Shown: piece after piece, positions 34,622-43,134 of the stretch | Layout of the letters: each line of letters begins with the position of its first letter | Position numbering within the stretch: position 1 is the first letter of the stretch | Assembly: GCA_017522685.1 (NCBI GenBank) | Contig: JAFWYN010000025.1 | Location: 1-64,000, forward strand | From: Lachnospiraceae bacterium | Lineage (GTDB): Bacteria; Bacillota_A; Clostridia; Lachnospirales; Lachnospiraceae | Reading direction: 5' to 3' | DNA length: 64,000 nt | Notes under the pieces: model-generated | The model's input: only the letters and a program-made list of their open reading frames with translations | What the model was told of the DNA's origin: nothing | Databases searched by the model: none | Made by a program: the position numbers and the translations under genes

Positions 34622-34779
34622 CATGTGAGTACACATGACAGCAAGCAGAGTATCCACTCTCACCTTACAGCAATCGGGCTCGTAAGCGTTCATGATTTGA
34701 GTTAAATAAATTATGTAGAAGGATTCTACAGGTTTGTTTTGTCGATGGTGAGTGGATATTTGTGTCTACTCATTTTTTT
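34622..34779 (+). ncRNA. infC-rpmI-rplT leader, antiterminator/terminator (L20-leader-like)
   Basis: The leader has hairpins CATGTG-AGTA-CACATG (34622-34637) and GTAGAA-GGA-TTCTAC (34715-34729). TATCCACTC (34651-34659) is perfectly complementary to GAGTGGATA (34750-34758). The latter can instead pair as GAGTGGA with TCTACTC (34765-34771), followed by seven T: a terminator. The two structures exclude each other. In Firmicutes this operon is controlled by L20 binding to its leader, so L20 autoregulation is the likely mechanism; this is inferred from layout. Confidence 0.65.
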
Positions 34780-34820
34780 GTGCAACAATTAACTGATTTA
34801 TTTTTTTGGAGGGCAAAGCC

Positions 34821-35327
34821 ATTAGCGATTTATTAATCAACGAACAAATCAGAGACAAAGAAGTACGTGTAATCGGAGAAGATGGAGAACAGTTAGGTGT
34901 TATGTCCATCAAGGAAGCCATGGATTTGGCTGAAGAAGCGGGTGTGGATTTAATTAAGATTGCACCCACCGCTAAGCCTCCTGTTTGTAAGATTGCTGAC
35001 TACGGCAAATACAAATACGAACAGATGAGAAGAGAAAAAGAAGCAAAGAAGAAACAGAAGGTAATCGAGATTAAGGAGATTCGTCTTTCTCCCAACATTG
35101 ATACCAACGACCTGAATACCAAGGCAAACGCTGCAAGAAAGTTCTTGACCAAGGGTGATAAGGTAAAGGTTTCGTTACGTTTCCGCGGACGTGAAATGGC
35201 ACATATGAACAGTAGCAAACATATTCTGGACGACTTCGCAGAGTTACTTGCAGATGTAGCAGTCATCGACAAGGCACCGAAGGTAGAAGGAAGAAGCATG
35301 ACCATGTTTTTAACTGAAAAGCGTTAA
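34821..35327 (+). CDS. infC: Translation initiation factor IF-3 (AUU start)
   Basis: A 168-residue factor that binds the 30S subunit and checks the start codon and initiator tRNA. N-domain INEQIRDKEVRVIGEDGEQLG and C-domain VSLRFRGREMAH motifs are clear. The start is assigned to ATT at 34821: GGAGGG (34808-34813) lies 7 nt upstream, and no ATG or GTG is suitably placed. The only other candidate, TTG at 34806, overlaps that ribosome binding site. An AUU start is the known hallmark of infC, allowing IF-3 to repress its own translation. It is first in the operon with rpmI and rplT. Confidence 0.93.
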   Translation: MSDLLINEQIRDKEVRVIGEDGEQLGVMSIKEAMDLAEEAGVDLIKIAPTAKPPVCKIADYGKYKYEQMRREKEAKKKQKVIEIKEIRLSPNIDTNDLNTKANAARKFLTKGDKVKVSLRFRGREMAHMNSSKHILDDFAELLADVAVIDKAPKVEGRSMTMFLTEKR

Positions 35328-35371
35328 TCGCTTAGTTAAAATAGATTAAGGATATTTAGGAGGAAATTGAC

Positions 35372-35569
35372 ATGCCAAAAATGAAAACAAGCAAATCAGC
35401 AGCAAAGCGTTTCAAATTAACCGGAACAGGTAAGTTAAAGAGAAACAAGGCTTATAAGCGCCATATCTTAACCAAGAAGACCAGAAAGAATAAGAGAAAT
35501 CTTAGAAAGCCTGCAATGGTGGATGCAACAAATATCAAGACAATGAAGAAGATTTTACCATATATCTAA
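35372..35569 (+). CDS. rpmI: Ribosomal protein bL35
   Basis: A 65-residue very basic protein of the 50S subunit, starting [20 protein letters not shown] and ending [11 protein letters not shown], with the RHILTKK-like centre ([18 protein letters not shown]). AGGAGGAAA precedes the ATG. It lies between infC and rplT as in nearly all Bacteria. Confidence 0.98.
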   Translation: MPKMKTSKSAAKRFKLTGTGKLKRNKAYKRHILTKKTRKNKRNLRKPAMVDATNIKTMKKILPYI

Positions 35570-35591
35570 TCGGTAAGGAGGAGAATAAGAC

Positions 35592-35948
35592 ATGGCAAGA
35601 ATTAAAGGCGGCTTAAACGCTAAGAAGAGACACAATAGAGTATTAAAGCTTGCAAAGGGCTACAGAGGTGCCAGAAGCAAACAGTACAGAATCGCAAAGC
35701 AGTCTGTTATGAGAGCATTAACCAGCTCTTACGCAGGTAGAAAAGAAAGAAAGCGTCAGTTCAGACAGTTATGGATTGCACGTATCAATGCTGCAGCAAG
35801 ATTGAACGGATTATCATACAGCAAGTTTATGTATGGTTTGAAGTTAGCCGGCGTTGAAATGAACAGAAAGATGTTAGCTGAAATGGCAGTGAATGATGCT
35901 GCAGGTTTCGCAACATTAGCTGAATTAGCAAAGAGCAAATTAGCATAA
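35592..35948 (+). CDS. rplT: Ribosomal protein bL20
   Basis: A 118-residue basic protein needed early in 50S assembly. The N-terminal extension ([20 protein letters not shown]) and [16 protein letters not shown], then [21 protein letters not shown] are typical. In Firmicutes it also binds its own operon leader and represses expression, matching the structured leader at 34622-34779. GGTAAGGAGGAG gives a strong ribosome binding site. A terminator follows 16 nt later. Confidence 0.98.
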   Translation: MARIKGGLNAKKRHNRVLKLAKGYRGARSKQYRIAKQSVMRALTSSYAGRKERKRQFRQLWIARINAAARLNGLSYSKFMYGLKLAGVEMNRKMLAEMAVNDAAGFATLAELAKSKLA

Positions 35949-35964
35949 TAAAAGAAATAATCCG

Positions 35965-35996
35965 CAAGCCAATGTTTTGAAACATTGGCTTGTTTT
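35965..35996 (+). terminator. infC operon terminator
   Basis: CAAGCCAATGTTT (35965-35977) pairs with AAACATTGGCTTG (35980-35992), then TTTT. Confidence 0.9.
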
Positions 35997-36075
35997 GTAA
36001 TACCGAGTAAACTTGACTTTATAGTATTGCGAATATATAATGAATGCAGATATTTTTATACAAAGGAGAGGGATT

Positions 36076-38982
36076 ATGAAATGTGAGAAGTGCGGAAGTG
36101 AATTAAGCGATAATTCACTGTTTTGTGCAAAATGCGGTACCCGGGTTGTTCAAAGCGGAAATGCAGAAGAGAATAAGACGTACCAACATAACATCGGCGC
36201 TATTTGGCCGGAGTGGCAAATTGAAAAAGTATTAGGAAGAGGATCTTTTGGTATTGTATACCAGGCAATACGCCAAGATACAAATATAGTTAGCCGTTCG
36301 GCAATTAAGGTGATTTCAATCCCCCAAGATTCTAACGAGGTGGATTCCTTGCGTTCGGAAGGTTTAACCGTTGATGACTCTCGTACTTACTATAGAGGAA
36401 TTGTGGATGATTTTGTTAATGAGATTCAGGTGATGGAATCCTTTAAGGGTACAGAACATATAGTTAGCGTAGAAGATTACAAGGTGATTGAAAAAAGTGA
36501 CGATATTGGTTGGGACATCTATATTCGTATGGAATTACTTACCCCCTTTAATACTTACTTAATCAATAACGCCTTGACTGAAGAACAGGTGGTTCAGCTG
36601 GGTGTTGATATATGCGATGCATTGGAGAAGTGTAATCAACGCAATATTATACATAGGGATATTAAGCCGGAAAATATATTTATTAATGATTTTGGCGCAT
36701 TTAAGCTGGGTGATTTCGGTATTGCACGTAAAATGGAAAACATGACGACTTGTATGTCGCAAAAAGGCACCTATAATTATATGGCACCGGAAGTATTCAA
36801 AGGAGCCCAATATGATGACAGAGCGGATATTTATTCTTTGGGTATTGTATTATATCGTTTGCTAAATGATAATCATTTGCCCGGTCTCAATACAAGCCAG
36901 CAATTAATGGATGCAAATGAACGTAAGAGCGCATTGGAGAGACGTCTGAGCGGTGAGAGTCTTCCGGCTCCTTGCAAGGCATCTGAAGGAATGGCCAATA
37001 TTATATTAAAGGCATGTTCATATGATGCTTCAACCCGATTCAACAGTGCATCAGAGATGAAGAAAGCATTGTTAGATTTCAAGGCTGGTGTATATATGCC
37101 GGTTGAATCAGATTTGGATAAAACTACTTTTGTGAATAGAGCAGCAGTACAAGCTCCTGTGGAGGTTAATGTGGAGAAGGAAACTAAAGAAATAAAAAAG
37201 AAATCAAAAGCACCACTTATCATCATTATTTTACTTTTGGTGGCAGCTATCATAGCAGGAGGGATTTTCTTCATTTATCCGCAATTGTCGAAGGATGATG
37301 CGGCGGATTCTCAAGCAGAATCTACTGAAATTAAAGATAATGAAGAAAAAAAAGTTGAGTTAGATAAAGATTATTCCAGAAAAGAAAATAAGCAGATTAC
37401 CCAAATTATTGAAGAGGCAGAAAGCTTAGCTGCAACAGGTGATTATGCAGGCGCTTTGTCAAAGATTGAAAACGGATTGATTACCTATTCCCTTTCCGAG
37501 CGCTTGAAAGCAGAGGCAGAAGAATATAAAACGTTACTGGCCGCACAAGAAAAGGAAAAGGTACTGGCAGAGGCAAAATCATATGCAGAGAATGGAAATT
37601 ATGAATCAGCTATATATATGTTAAGGGAAGAACTGGCAAAGGCAGAGGATGCAGACTACAGAGCCGCATATGAGAGCTATTGTGATGCCTATGAAGAGGC
37701 TGTGTTAGAGAGTGCATATAATAAAACAAGTGATTCCCTGTATGACGAAGCAATACAGGATGTGACAGATGCCCTAAAGGTGCTTCCTGAAAGTGAAGAA
37801 CTGAAGGCAGCCAAGGAAAGCTATTATACTCAAAAGATGGAAAGTATTAAGGCAAATGCGTTGGCAGAGGCGGAAAGCTACAGCCAAAGCGGAGACTACA
37901 TGCAGGCATTGGATACAGTGAACAGAGCAATGCTTGAAGTGGGACAGGATGAAGCACTTAAGAATGCCGCAAAGAACTATGAAGATGCATATGTACAGGG
38001 TGTAATAGCACAGGCTGACCAAAAGGTGCAAAATCAGGATGTAGAGGCAGCAAAGACCGTCATTGATGATGCATTGACTGATTTGCCTTATAATACAACA
38101 CTTGCTGATTACAGAACGGATTTGGACAGATATAAATCAGTGCCCCTGCATACTTTGGAAATGCACAATACAACGGGCAAGTTTTCCACAGAAAATTGGA
38201 ATTGGAATTACGGGAAGGCTATGGATAAGGAAGGCAATGATTATACCATGGCAACCAATTATGTGATTCCTAATTCTTATGGCACTACTGTAGAGTATAA
38301 AGTAGACAAGCAGTATTCCACAATTAGCTTTAAAGTTGCCCCTCACGCAAACTGCACTACCAATGAGGGGACAGTGGGCTGGATACATATCTATGCCGAT
38401 GATGTGATGCGTTATACCATTCCTGCGATTACCAATAAGAGCGGGGTGATTGAAGTTACAAATGTGGATATCAGTGATGCTGAGTACTTGAAGATAGAGG
38501 TTGATTTTAATAATTGGGATTACTTGATACTTTCGGATGTGGTGCTGAATACCATACCGGGATATGTGAGTGCGGTAGATACTTCTTATACAGCACTGAA
38601 TAAAGTGAATTGTATTTCAAGTACGAGCGGTTGGAAGTGGAATGACGGAAGGCCCTATGATAAATTGGGTGGTGACTATACTTATATGCGGAATTATGTG
38701 AGCTGTTATTCGGTAGGAAATTATGCTGAGTTTGCGGTGGACAAGCAGTACGATTCCTTATCGTTTGATATAGCCCCGGTGGATTATGGCAATAAAGATG
38801 TAACAAATGTTTGGGTATACGCAGATGATGTGCTTGTGTATAAATCGCCGGAGATAACCTATAAGACAGAAAAATTCAATACCGGCGAGATTGCTATATC
38901 GGACGCATCCTTTATCAAAATTGAAGTATCTAGAAGTGGCTGTTACACGATTTTAAGCGACATGAAGCTGAAAAACAAATAA
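36076..38982 (+). CDS. Transmembrane Ser/Thr kinase with zinc ribbon and tandem extracellular domains
   Basis: A 968-residue protein starting MKCEKCGSELSD (AAAGGAGAGGG upstream of 36076). Residues 3-25 are a zinc ribbon (CEKC, CAKC). Residues ~45-325 are a Hanks-type kinase: G54-R-G-S-F-G59 loop, Lys78 in AIKV, H193-R-D195 in HRDIKPEN, D213-F-G, APE. Residues 379-402 are a membrane helix. Outside follow about 300 charged helical residues with repeated AxxYxxSGDYxxAL units (TPR-like) and two copies of a beta-rich domain (WNWNYGKAMD and WKWNDGRPYD; VDKQYSTISF and VDKQYDSLSF) resembling NPCBM carbohydrate-binding modules. All catalytic residues are present. It is 28 nt upstream of an FHA-ABC gene, its likely phosphorylation partner. 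Confidence 0.92.
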   Translation: MKCEKCGSELSDNSLFCAKCGTRVVQSGNAEENKTYQHNIGAIWPEWQIEKVLGRGSFGIVYQAIRQDTNIVSRSAIKVISIPQDSNEVDSLRSEGLTVDDSRTYYRGIVDDFVNEIQVMESFKGTEHIVSVEDYKVIEKSDDIGWDIYIRMELLTPFNTYLINNALTEEQVVQLGVDICDALEKCNQRNIIHRDIKPENIFINDFGAFKLGDFGIARKMENMTTCMSQKGTYNYMAPEVFKGAQYDDRADIYSLGIVLYRLLNDNHLPGLNTSQQLMDANERKSALERRLSGESLPAPCKASEGMANIILKACSYDASTRFNSASEMKKALLDFKAGVYMPVESDLDKTTFVNRAAVQAPVEVNVEKETKEIKKKSKAPLIIIILLLVAAIIAGGIFFIYPQLSKDDAADSQAESTEIKDNEEKKVELDKDYSRKENKQITQIIEEAESLAATGDYAGALSKIENGLITYSLSERLKAEAEEYKTLLAAQEKEKVLAEAKSYAENGNYESAIYMLREELAKAEDADYRAAYESYCDAYEEAVLESAYNKTSDSLYDEAIQDVTDALKVLPESEELKAAKESYYTQKMESIKANALAEAESYSQSGDYMQALDTVNRAMLEVGQDEALKNAAKNYEDAYVQGVIAQADQKVQNQDVEAAKTVIDDALTDLPYNTTLADYRTDLDRYKSVPLHTLEMHNTTGKFSTENWNWNYGKAMDKEGNDYTMATNYVIPNSYGTTVEYKVDKQYSTISFKVAPHANCTTNEGTVGWIHIYADDVMRYTIPAITNKSGVIEVTNVDISDAEYLKIEVDFNNWDYLILSDVVLNTIPGYVSAVDTSYTALNKVNCISSTSGWKWNDGRPYDKLGGDYTYMRNYVSCYSVGNYAEFAVDKQYDSLSFDIAPVDYGNKDVTNVWVYADDVLVYKSPEITYKTEKFNTGEIAISDASFIKIEVSRSGCYTILSDMKLKNK

Positions 38983-39010
38983 GATACAGATTGTCATCTG
39001 GGAGGAATTG

Positions 39011-41374
39011 ATGCAAGATTATTTAGATGCAACTGTCCGTGATGTGTCAATAAATCGGGCAAATTTATCAGGAATTGGTGTCAATGATCATGCAGGCGGA
39101 CCCTTAACAGGGTCCGCACTGCTTATCACCATATTTGACGGTCATAAGGAGCCATACAATATTGATTTATCCTCTTTTCGCAAGTCCAAAGTAACATTCG
39201 GCAGGACACCTACCAATGATATTGTTCTTGTCTCTCCCCTTGTTTCTCATGATCATGGTTACTTTTTGCTGGAAAAGGGTGTTTGGAAAATCGTAGATAA
39301 GGATAGTACCAATGGACTGATTTATGACAATATGTCCATTAAAGAGCGTTCTTTAGGAGACGGAGATTTTATCCGTGTGGATGATGGTATTGAGACAGTA
39401 CCGGAGGGCGTGCTGTTAATCTTTTCTACGCTGACATCCTCTAATAAGTGGTTACAATTTCAAAACAATCATTTTGGCGAGATAACCATAGGCCGAAAGG
39501 CGGAGTGCAATATTGTGTTACCCCATGTAAGTGTATCCAAGTTGCATGCAAAGATTGTTTTGGAAGATGGACAATATTACCTTATTGACCAAAATAGTAC
39601 CAATGGTATTATTGTCAACGGCAAACAGGTAAAGGGGAAAGTGCTCCTTCATGAGAAGGATGTAATTGTTATCACCAATTCCAAGCTTATTTTTACAAAG
39701 AACACTATTTTTTATTGTTGTTTTAAGAGTGGTATTTCGGTAGAGGCTGTGGATGTGGTGATAAGAAGGGGAAAGGGCAGAAAATCCTTTATCACCTGTA
39801 ATCATACTACGGTTAGTGTGAAACCGGGGGAACTGGTTGCTATTATCGGAGGTTCCGGCGCGGGTAAGTCAACTGTTTTGAATAGTATGTGCGGCTATTT
39901 GCAGCCTACATCCGGTGATATATACATTAATGGTACAAATCTGTATCACAATTTTGACTCGCTGAAAAAGTTGATAGGATACGTACCCCAATCAGATATT
40001 GTATATGATAATCTGACCTTATATGATATGCTGATGTATACAGCCAAGCTAAGGCTGCCTAAGGATATTTCAAAGACAGAGAGAGAGGCAATCATAAACC
40101 GGGCTATTGAAACGGTAGAGCTGACGGAAAAGAAAGACAGTATGATTAAAGCTCTCAGCGGCGGACAGCGTAAGCGTGCCAGTATTGCGGTAGAATTGTT
40201 GGCTGACCCGAATCTGTTGTTTTTGGATGAGCCGGCTTCCGGACTGGATCCGGGAACCGAGCGCAATCTGATGCAGTCTTTGCGGCAGATGGCAGATGAT
40301 GGTAAGACAGTAATATTGGTTACCCATAGTACCTTGCAGCTTCAAATGTGCGACAAGATTATTTTCATGGGAAAAGGCGGAAATCTATGCTTCTTTGGCT
40401 CCTATGATGAGGCGTTAAGATTTTTCGGCGTTTCCGATATTGTGGATATCTATAATCTGATTACAGAGCAGGCTCCGAAATGGAAGCAGAAGTTTAGAGA
40501 TACGGAAGCAGAGCCGGGAAAAGTCCGGTCATCTGCATCACTTAGTAAGCATACAAATGAAAAGAGCGGATGGAGACAATTGTTTATTCTGTGTATCCGG
40601 TATTTTAAGCTATTGTCCAATGACAGGCAGAGGCTATTGTTAATACTGCTGCAGGCACCGGTATTGGCTTTGTTGATATCCTTTGTTGCGGACGGCAAGC
40701 AATATGACCAATATGAAATGACAAAGAGTTTATTGTTTGCATTATCCTGTTCGGCATTTTGGATTGGAATGCTGAATTCTATTCAGGAAATATGCAAAGA
40801 ACGTACTATAGTAAAAAGAGAATATATGACGGGATTGTCCCTTACAGCATATATTGCTTCGAAAATTATCGTTTTGGGTGTCTTATGTATGCTGCAAAGC
40901 GTGTTGGTTGTAGGCGTATTTACTTTGCTGATTGGATTGCCGGAAAGCGGAGTATTCCTGCCGGTCTTTGCAGAAATATATATGACCACCTTGTTAACTG
41001 CGGTGGCATCTGTGGCCATGGGACTGTTGGTATCCGCTTTATTTACTAATGCGGATAGGGCTATGACAGTGGCACCTATTTTGCTAATGCCTCAGATATT
41101 GTTTTCCGGTTTGATTTTTAAATTGGACGGAGCCACAAAGATTATTTCATGGTTTGCAATCTGTCGCTGGAGTATGGAAGGCTACGGAACCAGTGCAAAT
41201 TTGAATGATTTACCATTGCGATTACAGCAGGAGGGTATCATGATTCAACATGAAGCGGAAAGCTTTTTTGAATTTACGATCGGGCATTTGTTATGTTCAT
41301 GGGGAATCATGATAGGATTTTCGATGCTTTTTCTGGTAGTTGCAAGATGTGTTATGAGTAAAATAAAGAAGTAA
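39011..41374 (+). CDS. FHA-FHA-ABC transporter (ABCG-type half transporter)
   Basis: A 787-residue fusion. Residues ~45-115 and ~140-210 are two FHA phosphopeptide-binding domains (VTFGRTPTNDIVL, SHDHG, DSTNGL; then ITIGRKAECNIVLP, VSKLHAKI, NSTNGI). Residues ~245-490 are an ABCG-like ATPase with Walker A GGSGAGKST (280-288), signature LSGGQRKRAS (382-391) and LLFLDEPASGLDP. Residues ~525-787 hold six membrane helices of the ABC-2 type. This is the architecture of mycobacterial Rv1747, whose FHA domains bind phosphothreonines made by the kinase PknF. Here a Ser/Thr kinase is directly upstream, so kinase control of export is likely. The cargo is unknown (lipid-linked or envelope material is possible). 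Confidence 0.93.
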   Translation: MQDYLDATVRDVSINRANLSGIGVNDHAGGPLTGSALLITIFDGHKEPYNIDLSSFRKSKVTFGRTPTNDIVLVSPLVSHDHGYFLLEKGVWKIVDKDSTNGLIYDNMSIKERSLGDGDFIRVDDGIETVPEGVLLIFSTLTSSNKWLQFQNNHFGEITIGRKAECNIVLPHVSVSKLHAKIVLEDGQYYLIDQNSTNGIIVNGKQVKGKVLLHEKDVIVITNSKLIFTKNTIFYCCFKSGISVEAVDVVIRRGKGRKSFITCNHTTVSVKPGELVAIIGGSGAGKSTVLNSMCGYLQPTSGDIYINGTNLYHNFDSLKKLIGYVPQSDIVYDNLTLYDMLMYTAKLRLPKDISKTEREAIINRAIETVELTEKKDSMIKALSGGQRKRASIAVELLADPNLLFLDEPASGLDPGTERNLMQSLRQMADDGKTVILVTHSTLQLQMCDKIIFMGKGGNLCFFGSYDEALRFFGVSDIVDIYNLITEQAPKWKQKFRDTEAEPGKVRSSASLSKHTNEKSGWRQLFILCIRYFKLLSNDRQRLLLILLQAPVLALLISFVADGKQYDQYEMTKSLLFALSCSAFWIGMLNSIQEICKERTIVKREYMTGLSLTAYIASKIIVLGVLCMLQSVLVVGVFTLLIGLPESGVFLPVFAEIYMTTLLTAVASVAMGLLVSALFTNADRAMTVAPILLMPQILFSGLIFKLDGATKIISWFAICRWSMEGYGTSANLNDLPLRLQQEGIMIQHEAESFFEFTIGHLLCSWGIMIGFSMLFLVVARCVMSKIKK

Positions 41375-41386
41375 AGAGAGAATGAA

Positions 41387-41425
41387 AATACTACAGCAGA
41401 GTTTGATAAACTGCTGTAGTATTTT
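41387..41425 (+). terminator. Terminator of the kinase/ABC unit
   Basis: AATACTACAGCAG (41387-41399) pairs perfectly with CTGCTGTAGTATT (41411-41423), then TT. Confidence 0.88.
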
Positions 41426-41433
41426 ATGAAAAA

Positions 41434-41504
41434 AGCAGATAACGGGAGTCGAACCCGCCTCTTCGGCTTGGGAAGCCAACGTTCTACCGATGAACCATAT
41501 CTGC
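41434..41504 (-). tRNA. tRNA-Gly (CCC)
   Basis: On the minus strand the acceptor GCAGATA/TATCTGC has discriminator T, and the anticodon stem TTGGC/GCCGA holds the loop TTCCCAA (anticodon CCC). T loop is TTCGACT. A run of T follows directly on the minus strand. CCA is not encoded. Confidence 0.95.
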
Positions 41505-41654
41505 ATGATAGTATTATATCATCTGAGTGGAGAAAAACAAGATGCTTACATAATGTTTTTGTGAAAAAAAGGCGACAGATAGAGAAAAATTTAGTGGTAT
41601 ATTTACCGGAAATAGGTTAAAATAGTAGAAAATGGTTTTTAAGAGGTATGATGG

Positions 41655-43106
41655 ATGCGAGTTTTAGAAAACTTAGAACCTACTCAGGTGTTTTACTTTT
41701 TTGAGGAGATTTGTAACATTCCCCATGGTTCGGGAAATGTGGGCGCAATCAGTGATTATTTAAAAAGATTTGCAGAAGAAAGAAACCTGGAAGTATATCA
41801 GGATCAGATAAAGAACATTGTGATAATTAAAGAAGCAAGTGAAGGCTATGAAGAGGAGCCGGCAGTGATTATCCAGGGACATATGGATATGGTGGCGGTG
41901 CACAAGCCGGAGCTTGATATAGATATGACCAAGGATCCCTTGAAACTGAAGGTGGACGGGGATAAGGTCTATGCGGAAGGTACCAGTCTGGGCGGTGACG
42001 ATGGCATCGCAGTAGCTTATGCACTGGCTATTTTAGATGATGAAACGATTAAGCACCCCCGTTTGGAAGTGGTGATTACGGTGGATGAGGAAACCGGTAT
42101 GGAAGGTGCCAGAGCGATTGATTTGTCCATGCTGAAAGGCAGTCGATTGTTGAATCTGGACTCCGAGGAGGAGGGCATCTTTTTGACCAGCTGTGCGGGA
42201 GGAGCCAGAGTGGATTGCAAGCTTCCCGTAAGCTTTACGCAGATGGAAGGCGTAGAATATGAACTGCTATTGGGCGGCCTTGCAGGCGGACATTCCGGAG
42301 TGGAGATTCACAAGGAAAGAGGCAATGCCAATAAATTGCTGGGCAGATTCTTGTGGCGGTTATATTTAGAAGAAATCAATGCAGGTCTTATCAGCGCACA
42401 GGGCGGTTTGGCAGACAATGCCATTCCCAGAGAGACCAAATGCAGCATATTGGTGGCTATGGATCAAAAGGAAGTCTTTGAAGCTACAGTACATTCTTTT
42501 GAACAGGATGTGAAAGCAGAGCTGGCTACCAAGGATTCGGGATTTTGTATCTCTGTGAAGCAGAGTGAAAACACATGTAAGAAAGCCATCTGCAACAATG
42601 ATTTTGCAGTGGTTGCAGCCTTTTTAAACAGCCTGCCCAACGGAGTACAGGCCATGAGTGCGGATATAGAAGGGCTGGTAGAAACCTCCCTGAATCTGGG
42701 CATTTTGAAAGTAAACGAGGACGGAGTGGAAGCATCTTTTTCTGTAAGAAGCAGTATTGAGAGCAGTAAAAAGGCGTTGATAGAGAAACTGATGTCAGTG
42801 GTGGTGCTGGCAGGCGGCGAAGCAGAGGTGGACGGTGATTATCCGGGATGGTCTTACCGTGTAAACTCTCCCTTGAGGGATAAGATGATTGCACTCTACA
42901 AGGAGATGGACGGAAACGAGCCGAAGGTAGAGGCTATTCATGCCGGTCTGGAATGTGGTTTGCTGGCAGGAAAGATACGTGATTTGGATTGTGTTTCTTT
43001 TGGACCGAATATGAGTAATATTCATACCACAGAAGAGACGTTAAGTATTTCTTCCACAAAAAGAGTATGGCAGTATCTGATTGCCTTGCTGGAAAGAAAA
43101 GGGTAG
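41655..43106 (+). CDS. pepD: Aminoacyl-histidine dipeptidase PepD (M20)
   Basis: A 483-residue cytoplasmic metallo-dipeptidase that cleaves Xaa-His and other dipeptides. M20 metal and catalytic residues are seen in order: QGHMDMV (His, catalytic Asp), GGDDGIAVA (bridging Asp), DEETGMEGA (catalytic and metal Glu), NLDSEEEG (Asp), and FGPNMSNIHTTEE (His) near the C-terminus. The lid domain contains GGLAGGHSGVEIHKERGNA. The start MRVLENLEPTQVF follows a weak GAGGTATG site; an in-frame ATG one to two codons upstream is possible. It probably feeds peptide-derived amino acids. Confidence 0.95.
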   Translation: MRVLENLEPTQVFYFFEEICNIPHGSGNVGAISDYLKRFAEERNLEVYQDQIKNIVIIKEASEGYEEEPAVIIQGHMDMVAVHKPELDIDMTKDPLKLKVDGDKVYAEGTSLGGDDGIAVAYALAILDDETIKHPRLEVVITVDEETGMEGARAIDLSMLKGSRLLNLDSEEEGIFLTSCAGGARVDCKLPVSFTQMEGVEYELLLGGLAGGHSGVEIHKERGNANKLLGRFLWRLYLEEINAGLISAQGGLADNAIPRETKCSILVAMDQKEVFEATVHSFEQDVKAELATKDSGFCISVKQSENTCKKAICNNDFAVVAAFLNSLPNGVQAMSADIEGLVETSLNLGILKVNEDGVEASFSVRSSIESSKKALIEKLMSVVVLAGGEAEVDGDYPGWSYRVNSPLRDKMIALYKEMDGNEPKVEAIHAGLECGLLAGKIRDLDCVSFGPNMSNIHTTEETLSISSTKRVWQYLIALLERKG

Positions 43107-43134
43107 TGCAACAGAAAGGATTTGGTAAGTACGT

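Noticed and set aside
34806..34820. TTG start for infC
   Set aside because: The codon overlaps the GGAGGG ribosome binding site; AUU at 34821 has correct spacing.
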